Notes: generated by a model from the sequence alone, not told the origin. 64,000 bases of DNA from Pseudomonas sp. DNDY-54 (GCF_019880365.1 NZ_CP082271.1:3410001-3474000), one strand, 5' to 3'; counted from the stretch's first letter, positions 37,523 through 46,764 are shown. Translations and numbers: made by a program.

Positions 37523-38461
37523 TTATTGGCTCAGCGGCTGGAGCCGGACCCTGGCCTCCAGGTCCGCAAGTCCATCCGTATCGGTGATGCCAAAGCCGAC
37601 CTGCCCAACCGCCTGCGCGGCAATGGCGGTGGCGTGTGTAAGGGTGCGTTCGGCCGGCCAGCCTTCCAGCAGACCGTGAAGCATGCCGGCCAGCAGTGAG
37701 TCGCCCGCACCAACGGTGCTGACGACCCGAACCCTGGGCGGATTGGCATGCAGTGCCGCGCCTGGCGAGAACCAGCTGACGCCATTGGCGCCCTGCGAAA
37801 TAACCACGTGCTCGATGCCTTCGGCTTGCAGTCGTCGCGCTTCGGCTGTCAGCGCTGCCGACTCGGTGAGTTCGACGCCACGGGCCTCGGCCAGCTCTTC
37901 GTCGTTGGGTTTGATCAACCAGGGCGTGGCGGCCAGCCCGTCACGCAACGCGGCGCCGCTGGTGTCCAGCGCCACCCGCACGCCGAGACTCTTGAGCGTC
38001 TGCAAGAGCTGGACGAACCACTGGCTGTCGATGCCACGCGGCAAGCTGCCGGCGACGACCACAAGGTCATGAGCGGGCGCCAGCCGCTGGAGCCGCGTCA
38101 GCAGCTCCGTGCAGTTCGCCTCGCTCACCCTCAGCCCCGGGCCGTTTATGTCGGTGACCTGCCCGTCCGCTTCGGCCAGTTTGATGTTGCTGCGGGTATC
38201 GCCCGGCACGCGGACGAATTCGTCGGCAAATCCACGCGCGGCGAACAGCAGCTCGAAGGATTGCGGATTGCCCTCGCCGAGAAAGCCGGTGACGGTCAGC
38301 CGATGGCCGAGGTCGGCCAGCACCTGCGCGACGTTGAGCCCCTTACCGGCGGCATGCACCTGCAGGCTTTCGCTTCGATTGACCTCGCCCAGGCGCAGCG
38401 ACGGCAGCTGCACGGTCAGGTCCAGGGCCGGGTTGAGGGTGACCGTCAGCACGCGAGCCAT
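37523..38461 (-). CDS. fruK: 1-Phosphofructokinase
   Basis: 312 residues of the PfkB family. N-terminal VTLNPALDLTVQLPSL, substrate loop HAAGKGLNVAQVLADLG, and the C-terminal ATP/catalytic motif VGAGDSLLAGML with the base Asp are present. It phosphorylates fructose-1-phosphate to fructose-1,6-bisphosphate. The ATG overlaps the fruB stop by a single base, giving tight coupling; fruA follows after 20 bp. Confidence 0.96.
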   Translation of the reverse strand: MARVLTVTLNPALDLTVQLPSLRLGEVNRSESLQVHAAGKGLNVAQVLADLGHRLTVTGFLGEGNPQSFELLFAARGFADEFVRVPGDTRSNIKLAEADGQVTDINGPGLRVSEANCTELLTRLQRLAPAHDLVVVAGSLPRGIDSQWFVQLLQTLKSLGVRVALDTSGAALRDGLAATPWLIKPNDEELAEARGVELTESAALTAEARRLQAEGIEHVVISQGANGVSWFSPGAALHANPPRVRVVSTVGAGDSLLAGMLHGLLEGWPAERTLTHATAIAAQAVGQVGFGITDTDGLADLEARVRLQPLSQ

Positions 38462-41340
38462 CAGCAGTGCTCCCCGACGAAGGCGCGGACTTCATGGGCG
38501 CCGGGCAGCATCAGGGCTTGCTGGGCCAGCCTCTGGCAGGCCGCGAAATCCAGCTCGCGAACGCGCGCCTTCACCAAGGCGATGCTGCGCGCCGAAACGC
38601 TCAGTTCGTCCACGCCCAGGCCCACCAGCATCGGCACCGCCAATGCATCAGCGGCCAGCTCGCCACAAACGCCGACCCACTTGCCGTGGGCATGGGCCGC
38701 CTCGACCGTCATACCGATCAGCCGCAGCACCGCTGGGTGCAGCCCATCGGCCTGCCCTGAAAGCGTCGGATGCCCGCGGTCGATGGCGAGGGTGTACTGG
38801 GTGAGGTCATTGGTGCCGATGCTGAAGAAGTCGACTTCCTGCGCCAGCACCGGCGCGATCAGCGCGGCGGACGGGATCTCGATCATGATGCCGACCTGCA
38901 GATCGGCCACCGGCAGCTCAACGCGCAGGCGGTCGACCATGGCCTTGGCGGTGCGCCATTCATCAATGTTGCCGACCATGGGGAACATGATCCGCAGCGG
39001 GCGGCCATCGGCCGACGAGAGCAAGGCACGCAGCTGGGTTTCGAGGATGTCCGGGCGTTGCAGGCTCAGGCGAATGCCGCGCACACCGAGAAAGGGGTTT
39101 TCCTCGGCGGGCATCGGCCAGTACGGCAGCGGTTTGTCTCCGCCGACATCCAGCGTACGTACCACCAAAGGGCGCCCCTCAAGGGCTTCAAGCACGCGGC
39201 GGTACTCGGCTTCCTGAGTCGCCTGATCCGGCGCCTGGGAATGGTTCATGAACACCAGTTCGGTACGCAGCAGGCCAATGCCTTCGGCGCCCATCGCCAC
39301 CGCTTCCGGGGTTTCGCCGGCAGCGCCGATGTTGGCAGCGATCTCTACCGGATGGCCGTCGCGGGTGATGGCCGGCTCCAGGCGACGCTCATTTGCCAGG
39401 CGCTTGCGATCCTCGCGGGTGGCGCGCTCGTTGCGGGCCTGCTCCAGCTGCGCATCGGTCGGCGAAACCAGCAGTTCACCGCGCTCGCCGTCGAGCAGTA
39501 ACAGTGTGTTTGGGGCCAGCCCAAGCACACCCGGCCCAGCACCGACGATGGCCGGAATGCCCAGCGCGCGGGCGATGATGGCGCTGTGCGAAGTGGCGCC
39601 GCCGCCAGCGGTAAGAATCCCCGCGACGCGCTGGGCGTTGAGAGTGGCGACGTCCGAAGGCGCCACTTCGTCCATCACCAGGATGTAGGGCTCGTCTGGA
39701 GCCTGATCGGCTTCCACACCAGTCAGGCAGGCCAGCACGCGACGCCCAACGTCACGCAAATCGGCTGCACGTTCGGCCAGCAGCTTGTCGTGCAAGGCCT
39801 CCTGCTGCTGCGCCGCAGTTTCGATTTCCTCCATCCAGGCTGCTTCGGCGCTCAGCCCTTTTTGCAGACGCGCCTGGACTTCCTCTCGCAGCGCCGGGTC
39901 GCGCAGCATGGCCTGATGGGTGGTGAAGATGTCGCGGATGCTGGCGACCTGACTCGCTTCGATCAGCGTGCCGATCTCGTCGTGCACGCCTTTCAGCGCG
40001 GCATCCAGGCGTTGCAACTCGATTGTCGGCGATTCGCCATGCTTGGGGTACTCGATCACTTGCGGCTTGCGCACCAGCACCGGACCGATGGCAATTCCGG
40101 GAGACGCCGCAATGCCATTCACCTGATCACCGGCGCACAGGGCGGCCTGCTCGATGGCCGATTCATCAGGTCGCATGGCGATGACCGGTTGCTCCATCTC
40201 ACCTGCGGCCGGCAAGGGCTCGACGTCCTCGCCCAGCCCGTCTTCCACGGCGCGCACCAGCGCCGGCAACGCATCGTCGGCAATGGCAGGTTCGGCCATG
40301 AATTCAAGCACCTGACCGCGATGCGCACCCATTGCCAACAATTTGCTCAGGCTCTTAGCCGACACGCCAACACCTTCATTGCCCGCCAGTCGCACGCGAA
40401 TTTCGCCATCGAACGCCTGTGCGACCTCGGTCAGCGTCTTGGCCGGACGCGCATGCAGACCGTGCGCATTGGCCAGTGAGACCCTAGCGCTGGGCCAGTC
40501 GGCCGGCACTTCGCCGCCCAGGGCTTCGAGCACCACGCGGCTGGAAGTCGCTTGGCTCAACTCCTGCCCACGTCCTTCGATCAGCAGGTTGCACAGTCGC
40601 TCGAGCATCGCCCGATGCGCTTCGCCCAGGCTGGCCAGCACGAAAAGACCGTTGAGGGGCTGGCCTTGGTGTTCAAGATTCGACGCGGGCGTAACGAACG
40701 CTAATCCAGGGCGCTGCACCGATTGCTCGCTGCTCAGCCACCAGAGACCATCGCCCAGCGGCAGCGCCTGGCTCAGCGGCAAGCTGGCGTTGAAGCCCGG
40801 TTCTACGCACTGGGCGCGCTTGAGCAACTTCACACCCTGCCAGGCCAATTCGTCGAAATCATCGGCGGCGACACCCAGGCCGACCAGTTCGCCGTCCAGC
40901 GCCAGGGCCTGCGGCGCGCCCTGCAGCAGGTCGATGATGACCTCAGGGCTTTCGGCCTTCTGCAGCGCCTCGCTGAGGTCGCCCTCGCCCAGGGCTCGGG
41001 TCAGCAGTTGCAACAGGCGCAAATGTTCATCGGAGCGGGCCGCGATACCGATGGCGAGATACACCAACTGGCCGTTGCCCCAGTCGACCCCGGCCGGAAA
41101 GTGCAGTAACCGCACGCCAGTGGTGAACACCTGATCGCGGGTTTCCGGCGTGCCATGAGGGATCGCGATGCCCTGCCCGAGAAAGGTCGAACCCTGCGCT
41201 TCGCGCGCGCGCAGGCCGTCGAGATAACCGGGCGCCACCAGCCCATCGGCGACCAGTACCTCGCCAAGCAGGGCGAGGGCCGCGGGCTTGTCCGCCGCGT
41301 GCTGACGCATGTGGATGTGCTGGGCATTCAACTCAAGCAT
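38461..41340 (-). CDS. fruB: Fructose PTS multiphosphoryl protein EIIA-HPr-EI
   Basis: 959 residues combining three PTS parts: EIIA-Fru (about 1-145, active His62 in IPHGT), an HPr-like domain (about 284-370, His296 in NAHGLHARPA) and enzyme I (about 405-959, active His585 in GGGATSHSAIIARA; PEP-binding region VDFFSIGTNDLTQYT). Phosphate passes from PEP through EI, HPr and EIIA to FruA. Pseudomonads use this one protein for fructose uptake. The ATG follows CAAGGAG; a Cra-type operator lies 108 bp upstream. Confidence 0.96.
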   Translation of the reverse strand: MLELNAQHIHMRQHAADKPAALALLGEVLVADGLVAPGYLDGLRAREAQGSTFLGQGIAIPHGTPETRDQVFTTGVRLLHFPAGVDWGNGQLVYLAIGIAARSDEHLRLLQLLTRALGEGDLSEALQKAESPEVIIDLLQGAPQALALDGELVGLGVAADDFDELAWQGVKLLKRAQCVEPGFNASLPLSQALPLGDGLWWLSSEQSVQRPGLAFVTPASNLEHQGQPLNGLFVLASLGEAHRAMLERLCNLLIEGRGQELSQATSSRVVLEALGGEVPADWPSARVSLANAHGLHARPAKTLTEVAQAFDGEIRVRLAGNEGVGVSAKSLSKLLAMGAHRGQVLEFMAEPAIADDALPALVRAVEDGLGEDVEPLPAAGEMEQPVIAMRPDESAIEQAALCAGDQVNGIAASPGIAIGPVLVRKPQVIEYPKHGESPTIELQRLDAALKGVHDEIGTLIEASQVASIRDIFTTHQAMLRDPALREEVQARLQKGLSAEAAWMEEIETAAQQQEALHDKLLAERAADLRDVGRRVLACLTGVEADQAPDEPYILVMDEVAPSDVATLNAQRVAGILTAGGGATSHSAIIARALGIPAIVGAGPGVLGLAPNTLLLLDGERGELLVSPTDAQLEQARNERATREDRKRLANERRLEPAITRDGHPVEIAANIGAAGETPEAVAMGAEGIGLLRTELVFMNHSQAPDQATQEAEYRRVLEALEGRPLVVRTLDVGGDKPLPYWPMPAEENPFLGVRGIRLSLQRPDILETQLRALLSSADGRPLRIMFPMVGNIDEWRTAKAMVDRLRVELPVADLQVGIMIEIPSAALIAPVLAQEVDFFSIGTNDLTQYTLAIDRGHPTLSGQADGLHPAVLRLIGMTVEAAHAHGKWVGVCGELAADALAVPMLVGLGVDELSVSARSIALVKARVRELDFAACQRLAQQALMLPGAHEVRAFVGEHC

Positions 41341-41447
41341 GGAGAACTCCTTGCGGGCTCGCGATTGTTTTTATACCGGCGGCGTGCGAACGACAGCGCG
41401 CCGGCATGACCCGAATCCTGGGCCGGCGCTTATGACCGGACAGCTGC

Positions 41448-41459
41448 TGAAACGTTTCA
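41448..41459. promoter_or_regulatory. Cra/FruR operator in the fruB-fruR gap
   Basis: TGAAACGTTTCA is a perfect 12-bp palindrome differing at one base from the TTAAACGTTTCA site described for Pseudomonas putida Cra at fruB. It lies between the divergent fruBKA and fruR genes. A TATAA on the minus strand at about 41371-41375 is a plausible fruB -10. Confidence 0.8.
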
Positions 41460-41596
41460 CCAACCCTTGGCACATTACGCAAATTTGGGTGACTCTAGAA
41501 GCCCGAGTTCAAACCACCCGTCTCGGGGATCCACTTGCCTCTCCGTAGAACGTGTTCCGCCGGCACTGCAAACCGAAACAGACCAAGGATTTCTCG

Positions 41597-42586
41597 TTGA
41601 AACTGACCGACCTCGCCCGCCTCGCCAACGTTTCGGTAACCACCGCCAGCTATGTGCTCAACGGCAAGGCTGCGCAACGGCGAATCAGCCCAGCCACGGT
41701 CGAGCGCGTCATGGCCGTCGCCGAACAGCAGGGTTTTCAGCTTGATCAGCAAGCGGCCGGGCTACGCCGCGGGCAGTCGCGAACCCTTGGCTTCATCGTT
41801 CCGGACCTGGAAAACCCCAGCTACGCCCGCCTGGCCAAATTGCTGGAACAGCGCGCCCGCTTGCGCGGCTATCAGTTGCTGATCGCAGGTTCCGACGACG
41901 AGCCGGACACCGAGCGGCAGGTCCTTCAGGTGCTGCGCTCGCGCCGTTGCGATGCGCTGATCGTTGCGAGCTGCCTGCCGGCTGATGATCAGAGCTATCG
42001 CAAGCTTCAAGCGAGCGGCACCCCGGTGATTGCCCTCGACCGGGCGATGGATGCCGAGCACTTCTGTTCAGTGGTCAGCGATGACCGCGAGGCAGCGGCG
42101 CAGCTGACCCGCTCGCTGGACATTCCAGCCGACGCGCATATCGCGCTGATCAGCGCGCGGCCGGCCCTTCGCATCAGCCAGCAGCGTGAGGAAGGTTTTA
42201 ACCGGACTTTAACCGGGCACAGGGGCCAGGTCAGCGTGCTCCAGGCCGAGCAGTTCAGCCGCGCCTGTGGCCGCGAACAGATGCTCACCCTGCTCGACCG
42301 CGGACCGTTGCCCGACGCCTTGATCACCACCGCCTATGTGTTGCTCGAAGGCGTCTTCGATGCACTGCGCGAACGGGACCTGCTCTGGCCAGAGCATTTG
42401 CGCCTGGCCACCTTTGGTGACGCGCAGCTGCTGGATTTCCTGCCGATCCGGGTCAACGCAATTTCCCAGCAGCACGAGCAGATTGCCAAGTGCGCGCTGG
42501 AGCAGGCGATTGGTGCAATAGAGCAAGGCGACTATCGCCCCGGCGTGACTGCCATCGGGCGTGAACTGAAGGTTCGTCAGCGTTGA
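41597..42586 (+). CDS. fruR: LacI-family fructose regulator FruR (Cra)
   Basis: 329 residues from a TTG at 41597: helix-turn-helix LTDLARLANVSVTTASYVLNG (split here by the start residues) and a periplasmic-binding-like effector domain (RTLGFIVPDLENPSYARLAK). FruR/Cra represses fruBKA and is released by fructose-1-phosphate. AAGGA is 7 bases before the TTG, and the start matches the KLTDLARL beginning usual for the family; the upstream GTG at 41552 would add 15 non-conserved residues. It is divergent from fruB. Confidence 0.92.
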   Translation: MKLTDLARLANVSVTTASYVLNGKAAQRRISPATVERVMAVAEQQGFQLDQQAAGLRRGQSRTLGFIVPDLENPSYARLAKLLEQRARLRGYQLLIAGSDDEPDTERQVLQVLRSRRCDALIVASCLPADDQSYRKLQASGTPVIALDRAMDAEHFCSVVSDDREAAAQLTRSLDIPADAHIALISARPALRISQQREEGFNRTLTGHRGQVSVLQAEQFSRACGREQMLTLLDRGPLPDALITTAYVLLEGVFDALRERDLLWPEHLRLATFGDAQLLDFLPIRVNAISQQHEQIAKCALEQAIGAIEQGDYRPGVTAIGRELKVRQR

Positions 42587-42639
42587 TCGCTTGCCGGCGC
42601 TACCGCCCTGACGGGGCTGTTGCGCTCGACTGATGGCAT

Positions 42640-42665
42640 GATTCGCGAGCAAGCTCGCTCCTACA
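42640..42665. repeat. Pseudomonad REP element, left copy
   Basis: GATTCGCGAGCAAGCTCGCT followed by CCTACA is a recognised form of the extragenic palindrome of pseudomonads. It is paired with an inverted copy at 42711-42736. Confidence 0.85.
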
Positions 42666-42710
42666 AATAAGCGCGTGTTTACGCTGACAACCAGACGCTC
42701 CCGCTGCCCT

Positions 42711-42736
42711 TGTAGGAGCCAGCTTGCTGGCGAACC
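42711..42736. repeat. Pseudomonad REP element, right copy
   Basis: TGTAGGAGCCAGCTTGCTGG followed by CGAACC is the inverted partner of the copy at 42640, 45 bp apart. Such pairs are REPIN-type arrangements mobilised by RAYT transposases; no RAYT gene is in the window. Confidence 0.85.
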
Positions 42737-42807
42737 GAGGTCGCACTGGATACGGTGCCAGCCACTGGCTACAGTGCCGGACATTCCAACGAGCCCGCCC
42801 TTCCCAG

Positions 42808-43113
42808 ATGAACATCGAACAGATCACCCAACGCCTGCATGCGATCCGCGACCAGAATGACTGGCAGCGCTTTCACAGCCCCAAGAATCTCGCCATGGCC
42901 GCCAGCGTGGAAATGGCCGAGCTGGTGGAAATCTTCCAGTGGCAGACCGAAGACGAGTCGCGTCAGCTTGCGGCCGACAAGCTGGAGCATGTCGGCCAGG
43001 AAGTCGGCGACATCCTCATGTACCTGCTGCTGATGTGCAGCGAGCTGGGCATCGATATGGAACAGGCGCTGCTGGCCAAGCTGGCCGACAACGAACGGCG
43101 GTTCGCCCAATGA
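42808..43113 (+). CDS. MazG-like nucleotide pyrophosphohydrolase
   Basis: 101 residues of the all-alpha NTP-pyrophosphatase superfamily, RS21-C6/dCTPase-like. The metal-binding pattern is seen as MAASVEMAELVEIFQW and, later, EVGDILMYLL, where the two Glu and the Glu/Asp pair bind Mg2+. Likely a house-cleaning enzyme that hydrolyses non-canonical dNTPs. The ATG at 42808 starts the conserved NIEQITQRLHAIRD helix; the upstream open frame is REP-derived. Its stop overlaps the cmoM start (ATGA). Confidence 0.88.
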   Translation: MNIEQITQRLHAIRDQNDWQRFHSPKNLAMAASVEMAELVEIFQWQTEDESRQLAADKLEHVGQEVGDILMYLLLMCSELGIDMEQALLAKLADNERRFAQ

Positions 43114-43859
43114 CCGACCGCCATTTCGATGAGCTCGCGACGCGCTTCGCCGAGAAGATCTACGGCGGCGCCAAGGGTGCGATCCGCCTCGCGGTGCTGC
43201 AGGCCGATCTCGCCGAAATCCTGCCGCAACGCCCGCTGCGGGTGATGGATATCGGCGCCGGCCTCGGTCATATGAGCCTGTGGCTGGCTCAGCAGGGCCA
43301 TGAGGTCACGCTCGCCGAACCCGCCGAGCCGATGCTGGAAGGCGCACGCAAACAGTTTGCCGAAGCCGGCCAGAGCGCCACATTTATACAAGCGCCCTGG
43401 CAGGAGATCGAAAGTCAGATCGAAGGCCGTTTCGATCTGGTCATCTGCCACGCCGTACTGGAGTGGCTCGCCGAGCCCCAGGCGATCCTGCCGGTACTGC
43501 ATCGCCTGGTCGCCGACGATGGCTGGCTGTCACTGGCCTTCTACAACCGCGACGCACTGATCTACCGCAACTTGCTCAAAGGCCATTTCAAGAAGCTGCG
43601 CACCCAGACCTATGCGGGCGAGCGCCAGAGCCTGACGCCACAACAACCACTCGACCCGCGTGAGCTGGCCGCGCAACTCGCACCGCACTGGCAGGTCGAA
43701 TCAACTAGTGGCGTGCGCGTATTCCATGACTACATGCCCGCCGATTTCCAGGCCCGTACCGAGCCTGCCGATTTGATCGAGATGGAACTGGCCTACCGCC
43801 GCCATCCCAGCTTCGTCGGCCTCGGGCGTTACCTGCACTGGTTGTGTCGGCCCCGCTGA
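43110..43859 (+). CDS. cmoM: tRNA cmo5U methyltransferase CmoM
   Basis: 249 residues, a class I SAM methyltransferase. The subgroup marker FDELATRFAEKIYGGAKGAIRLAVLQADL precedes the SAM loop VMDIGAGLGHMSLWLA and the acidic LAEPAEPML strand. Length and start match E. coli CmoM (formerly SmtA), which methylates 5-carboxymethoxyuridine to mcmo5U at tRNA position 34. It is coupled to the MazG-like gene by a 4-bp overlap. Substrate is by family. Confidence 0.87.
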   Translation: MTDRHFDELATRFAEKIYGGAKGAIRLAVLQADLAEILPQRPLRVMDIGAGLGHMSLWLAQQGHEVTLAEPAEPMLEGARKQFAEAGQSATFIQAPWQEIESQIEGRFDLVICHAVLEWLAEPQAILPVLHRLVADDGWLSLAFYNRDALIYRNLLKGHFKKLRTQTYAGERQSLTPQQPLDPRELAAQLAPHWQVESTSGVRVFHDYMPADFQARTEPADLIEMELAYRRHPSFVGLGRYLHWLCRPR

Positions 43860-43879
43860 GCGCCGGCCGGGAGGTACCG

Positions 43880-44491
43880 ATGTCGCCCCGTGTCCTATTG
43901 CCCCTGTTGTATCTGAGCGTTGTGGGCTGCCAGAGCAGCAACCCCTACACCAGCGAATCCGCACCGATTCCTCCGGCACCCCCGGTCGAGCAGATCCAGT
44001 CGCCCACTTACCCCGCCGCGCCTCGCGACTTTTCCGCCTATCAAAGCTGGAGCTGGCGCAGCCCACCGGCCGCAACGGCTTCGCTCGCTTCCGAAGAGCT
44101 GCAGGAAATGGTTTCCAGCGCCCTCGATCAACGCGGCCTACGCCCCGCTCCAGCAGGTGCCAAGGGCGATGTTCAGATCAGCGCCAGCGCCCAAATGGAG
44201 ACCCGCGTGCGCCAGGTCTACGATGACTACGGCAGCCGCGTCGGTGCTGGACGTTACGGCGGTTACGGCCCCGGGTACGGGTCGGGGATCGGCATCGGCG
44301 CCAGCGCGCCAATCGTGCGTAGCTACGAGGAGGAAGTGGTGACCGTCAGAATCGAAATGCTCGACAGCGCCTCGGGGCAGTCGGTATGGAGCAATCGGGC
44401 CGAAGCTCGCAGCGGCGGTAACCAGGCCGAACGTAAAGACGCCGCCCGCGATGCTGTGAACCGTGCGCTCGCCGACTATCCCCCGCGCTGA
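43880..44491 (+). CDS. DUF4136 lipoprotein, first copy
   Basis: 203 residues with a lipoprotein signal (LSVVGCQSS, Cys near 17), a Pro-rich linker and a DUF4136 domain (FSAYQSWSWRSP ... IEMLDSASGQSVWSNRAEARS ... AVNRALADYPPR). A Gly/Tyr-rich loop (GRYGGYGPGYGSG) is unusual. DUF4136 proteins are envelope lipoproteins of unknown function. The ATG at 43880 follows GGGAGG. It is paired with a second DUF4136 gene 27 bp downstream. Confidence 0.84.
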   Translation: MSPRVLLPLLYLSVVGCQSSNPYTSESAPIPPAPPVEQIQSPTYPAAPRDFSAYQSWSWRSPPAATASLASEELQEMVSSALDQRGLRPAPAGAKGDVQISASAQMETRVRQVYDDYGSRVGAGRYGGYGPGYGSGIGIGASAPIVRSYEEEVVTVRIEMLDSASGQSVWSNRAEARSGGNQAERKDAARDAVNRALADYPPR

Positions 44492-44518
44492 CTCGCTCCT
44501 CTCACGCAGGAAAACGCC

Positions 44519-45079
44519 ATGTTCCGTTCATTGATGATGCTGCCCTTGCTGCTGGTGCTCGCCGCTTGCCAGAGCACCCAAGTGCAACGCGACTTCGACC
44601 CGCAGCGGGAATTCTCCGCGTACCGTACCTGGGACTGGAAGGAACCCGCACTGCAATACCGCCCCGATGATCCACGTATCAAGAGCGACCTCACCGAGCA
44701 ACGCATACGCAGCGCCGTCAGCGAGCAGCTGGATCAGCGCGGCCTGCGCCAGGCTCAGTCCGGCCAGGCACCCGACGTGTTGATTCAAGCCTGGTTCATC
44801 GTCGACGAGCGCAGCCAGCAATACACCACCACCTCGATGAGTGCCTGGGGCAGCCCGTGGCATGGTTTCTGGGGCGGACCGACATTCGCCGACACGCGGA
44901 CCATTCACTATCAGGTCGGCACTCTACAGGTCGATTTCTATGACGCCGATGACGGCAAACTTGTCTGGCGCGGCAGTGCCGAACAGGTATTGCGCGACAA
45001 TCCCGGCAGCCCGCAGGAGCGTGCAGGCATGTTCCGCGAGACCGTGTCCAAGGTGCTGTCACAATACCCGCCGCACTAA
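44519..45079 (+). CDS. DUF4136 lipoprotein, second copy
   Basis: 186 residues: lipoprotein signal (LVLAACQST), then DUF4136 (REFSAYRTWDWKEP, IRSAVSEQLDQRGLRQAQSGQAPDV, VDFYDADDGKLVWRGSAEQVL). It shares the domain plan and the ending SQYPPH with its neighbour, pointing to an old tandem duplication. Closed by a good terminator at 45103-45130. No function is known. Confidence 0.85.
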   Translation: MFRSLMMLPLLLVLAACQSTQVQRDFDPQREFSAYRTWDWKEPALQYRPDDPRIKSDLTEQRIRSAVSEQLDQRGLRQAQSGQAPDVLIQAWFIVDERSQQYTTTSMSAWGSPWHGFWGGPTFADTRTIHYQVGTLQVDFYDADDGKLVWRGSAEQVLRDNPGSPQERAGMFRETVSKVLSQYPPH

Positions 45080-45102
45080 ACCGAATGCCTGATTTTGACC
45101 GC

Positions 45103-45130
45103 GCCCGCCGATCAGGCGGGCTTTCTTTTG
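45103..45130 (+). terminator. Rho-independent terminator
   Basis: GCCCGCC and GGCGGGC pair around GATCA and are followed by TTTCTTTTG, 23 bp after the second DUF4136 gene. Confidence 0.88.
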
Positions 45131-45149
45131 TCCTGTCTGGAGTAATCAC

Positions 45150-45599
45150 ATGCCCGTTGTCGCTTGGTGGCTTCTCGTACTGCCCTTTATCGCCGGCGCC
45201 TTTTTGCCGTTACAGGCCGGCATCAATGGGCAGGTGGCCAAGCATTTCGGCAGCGTGATGAGCGCCGCGATGCTGTCGTTCGCGGTGGGTACCTTTGCGC
45301 TGTTGTGCATCGTGCTGTTTCAACGAGAACTGCCCGGGCTGCAGGCATTGCGCGGTTTGAACTGGTGGCACTGGTGTGCGGGCCTGCTGGGGATGTTCTT
45401 TATCGCCACCGCCGCCTTCGCGGGCCCGCGCATCGGGGCGCTGCTGTTCATGGCCCTGGTACTGGCCGGGCAGCTGGGCATGGCGCTGCTGCTCGATCAC
45501 TTCGGCTGGGCGGGTTTCAGGCAGTCGTCGATCAGCCTTGGCAAGCTTGGCGGGCTGCTGCTGATTTTCGGAGGGGTGTGGATGATTCGCCGCGGTTGA
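45150..45599 (+). CDS. DMT-superfamily small transporter (YdcZ/DUF606)
   Basis: 149 residues with five hydrophobic segments and the DUF606 pattern PLQAGINGQVAKHFGS near the start and GPRIGALLFMALVLAGQLGMALLLDHFGW in the middle. DUF606 proteins are half-size drug/metabolite transporters thought to work as dimers. TGGAG precedes the ATG. Substrate unknown. Confidence 0.86.
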   Translation: MPVVAWWLLVLPFIAGAFLPLQAGINGQVAKHFGSVMSAAMLSFAVGTFALLCIVLFQRELPGLQALRGLNWWHWCAGLLGMFFIATAAFAGPRIGALLFMALVLAGQLGMALLLDHFGWAGFRQSSISLGKLGGLLLIFGGVWMIRRG

Positions 45600-45620
45600 T
45601 CACAGCGAATCGAAGAACGG

Positions 45621-46556
45621 CTATTTGCGTTCGAAGGCGTAAAACAGGTTGGGCTCACTGACCAGATAGAGATCACCCCGAGTATCGAAGGTCATGCCCT
45701 CGGCCTGCGGTACGCTTTTCTTCAACCCGGCAAACCCGCTCCACAGCGAGCGGAAGCTGACGAGCCCGCCGTCCCCGTCCAGCTCCAGCATCATTTTTGC
45801 CTCGTCACTCAGCAGCACCAGGTGACCGGTGCGCTCGTCGTAATGCACCGATGCCAGATCGCTGGCCATGTCCTTATCTTCGATCCAGGCCTCGCGGTCG
45901 ATCACGTTCAGGTTGAGCTGCCCGTTGAGGCTGGCCTTGATGCCCTGAATCTCGTAGAGCTTGCGCGGCGAGTGCTCCTTGACCACGAACAGCCGATCAC
46001 CGGCGCGGTCGTAGCCAACCCCTTCGAAACCGGCATTATCCGCATCACCCAGCCCCAGCGTGACCGACGCATAATCCTCGCGCTGAAGTGCACCGGGTTT
46101 ATCAGGTACAGGGAAGATCACCAGCGACTGGCTGCGCTCTTCGGTCACCGCCAGCAGGTTGTCACCCAGGTAGGTAATGCCCTCGACATCGCTGAAGCCC
46201 TTCAGGGGATAGCGTGCGAGGAAGTTGCCGTCCCGATCCAGCGCAACCAGCTGCTCGGGGTTGTTCACCACGGCCCAAAGATGGTTACGCTGCTCATCGA
46301 ATGTCAGCCCGGAAAGATTGTTGGACACCGTTGCCACCGGCATCGCATCGACCCGCACCTTGTACTCCGGCAGCCACAGGCTACGCGCCTCCCAACGGTT
46401 TTCATGCCACGCCGATTGCAAGGAGTAGAACACCCGCTCATCCAGATGAAGGGTGGCGGCGGTATAGAACAAACCGGCGGCCAGCATGCCCAGCGCCCAG
46501 ATTCGGGGGCGCGCCCCCGACAGCCACTGCGGCCGTGGATCGGTAACAATCGGCAT
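45621..46556 (-). CDS. SdiA-regulated (YjiK-like) membrane-anchored beta-propeller
   Basis: 311 residues: an N-terminal anchor (about 20-38) and a six-bladed propeller of the SdiA-regulated domain (NNLSGLTFDEQRNHLWAVVNNPEQLVALDRDG, DVEGITYLGDNLLAVTEER, EGVGYDRAGDRLFVVKE, SDLASVHYDERTGHLVLLSDEA). The name comes from E. coli YjiK; the function is unknown, perhaps binding or sensing in the periplasm. It is convergent with the DUF606 gene. Confidence 0.83.
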   Translation of the reverse strand: MPIVTDPRPQWLSGARPRIWALGMLAAGLFYTAATLHLDERVFYSLQSAWHENRWEARSLWLPEYKVRVDAMPVATVSNNLSGLTFDEQRNHLWAVVNNPEQLVALDRDGNFLARYPLKGFSDVEGITYLGDNLLAVTEERSQSLVIFPVPDKPGALQREDYASVTLGLGDADNAGFEGVGYDRAGDRLFVVKEHSPRKLYEIQGIKASLNGQLNLNVIDREAWIEDKDMASDLASVHYDERTGHLVLLSDEAKMMLELDGDGGLVSFRSLWSGFAGLKKSVPQAEGMTFDTRGDLYLVSEPNLFYAFERK

Positions 46557-46764
46557 CGTCTTTTCTCTTTAATTCGCTGACTGACAGACTGCTCGGGAAG
46601 GATTGCAATTGCATGACGACGCGCGACGGCATCATTTAGCCCAGTACAGACCCACCGCCGGAACGCGGGTTCAATCCGGCATGGGAACTGCCGGACGGAT
46701 TGATAGCCCAATGCCCCAGAAACGGCTGCGCTTGTAGCCTAGGACAGCCCGACAGGAGCGCAAC

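Noticed and set aside
37748..39217. 489-codon plus-strand ORF over fruK and fruB
   Set aside because: Antisense to two genes with intact catalytic motifs; no family pattern.
41467..41480. Possible sigma-54 promoter (TGGCACATTACGCA) near fruR
   Set aside because: GG and GC elements are 8 bp apart, not the required 10.
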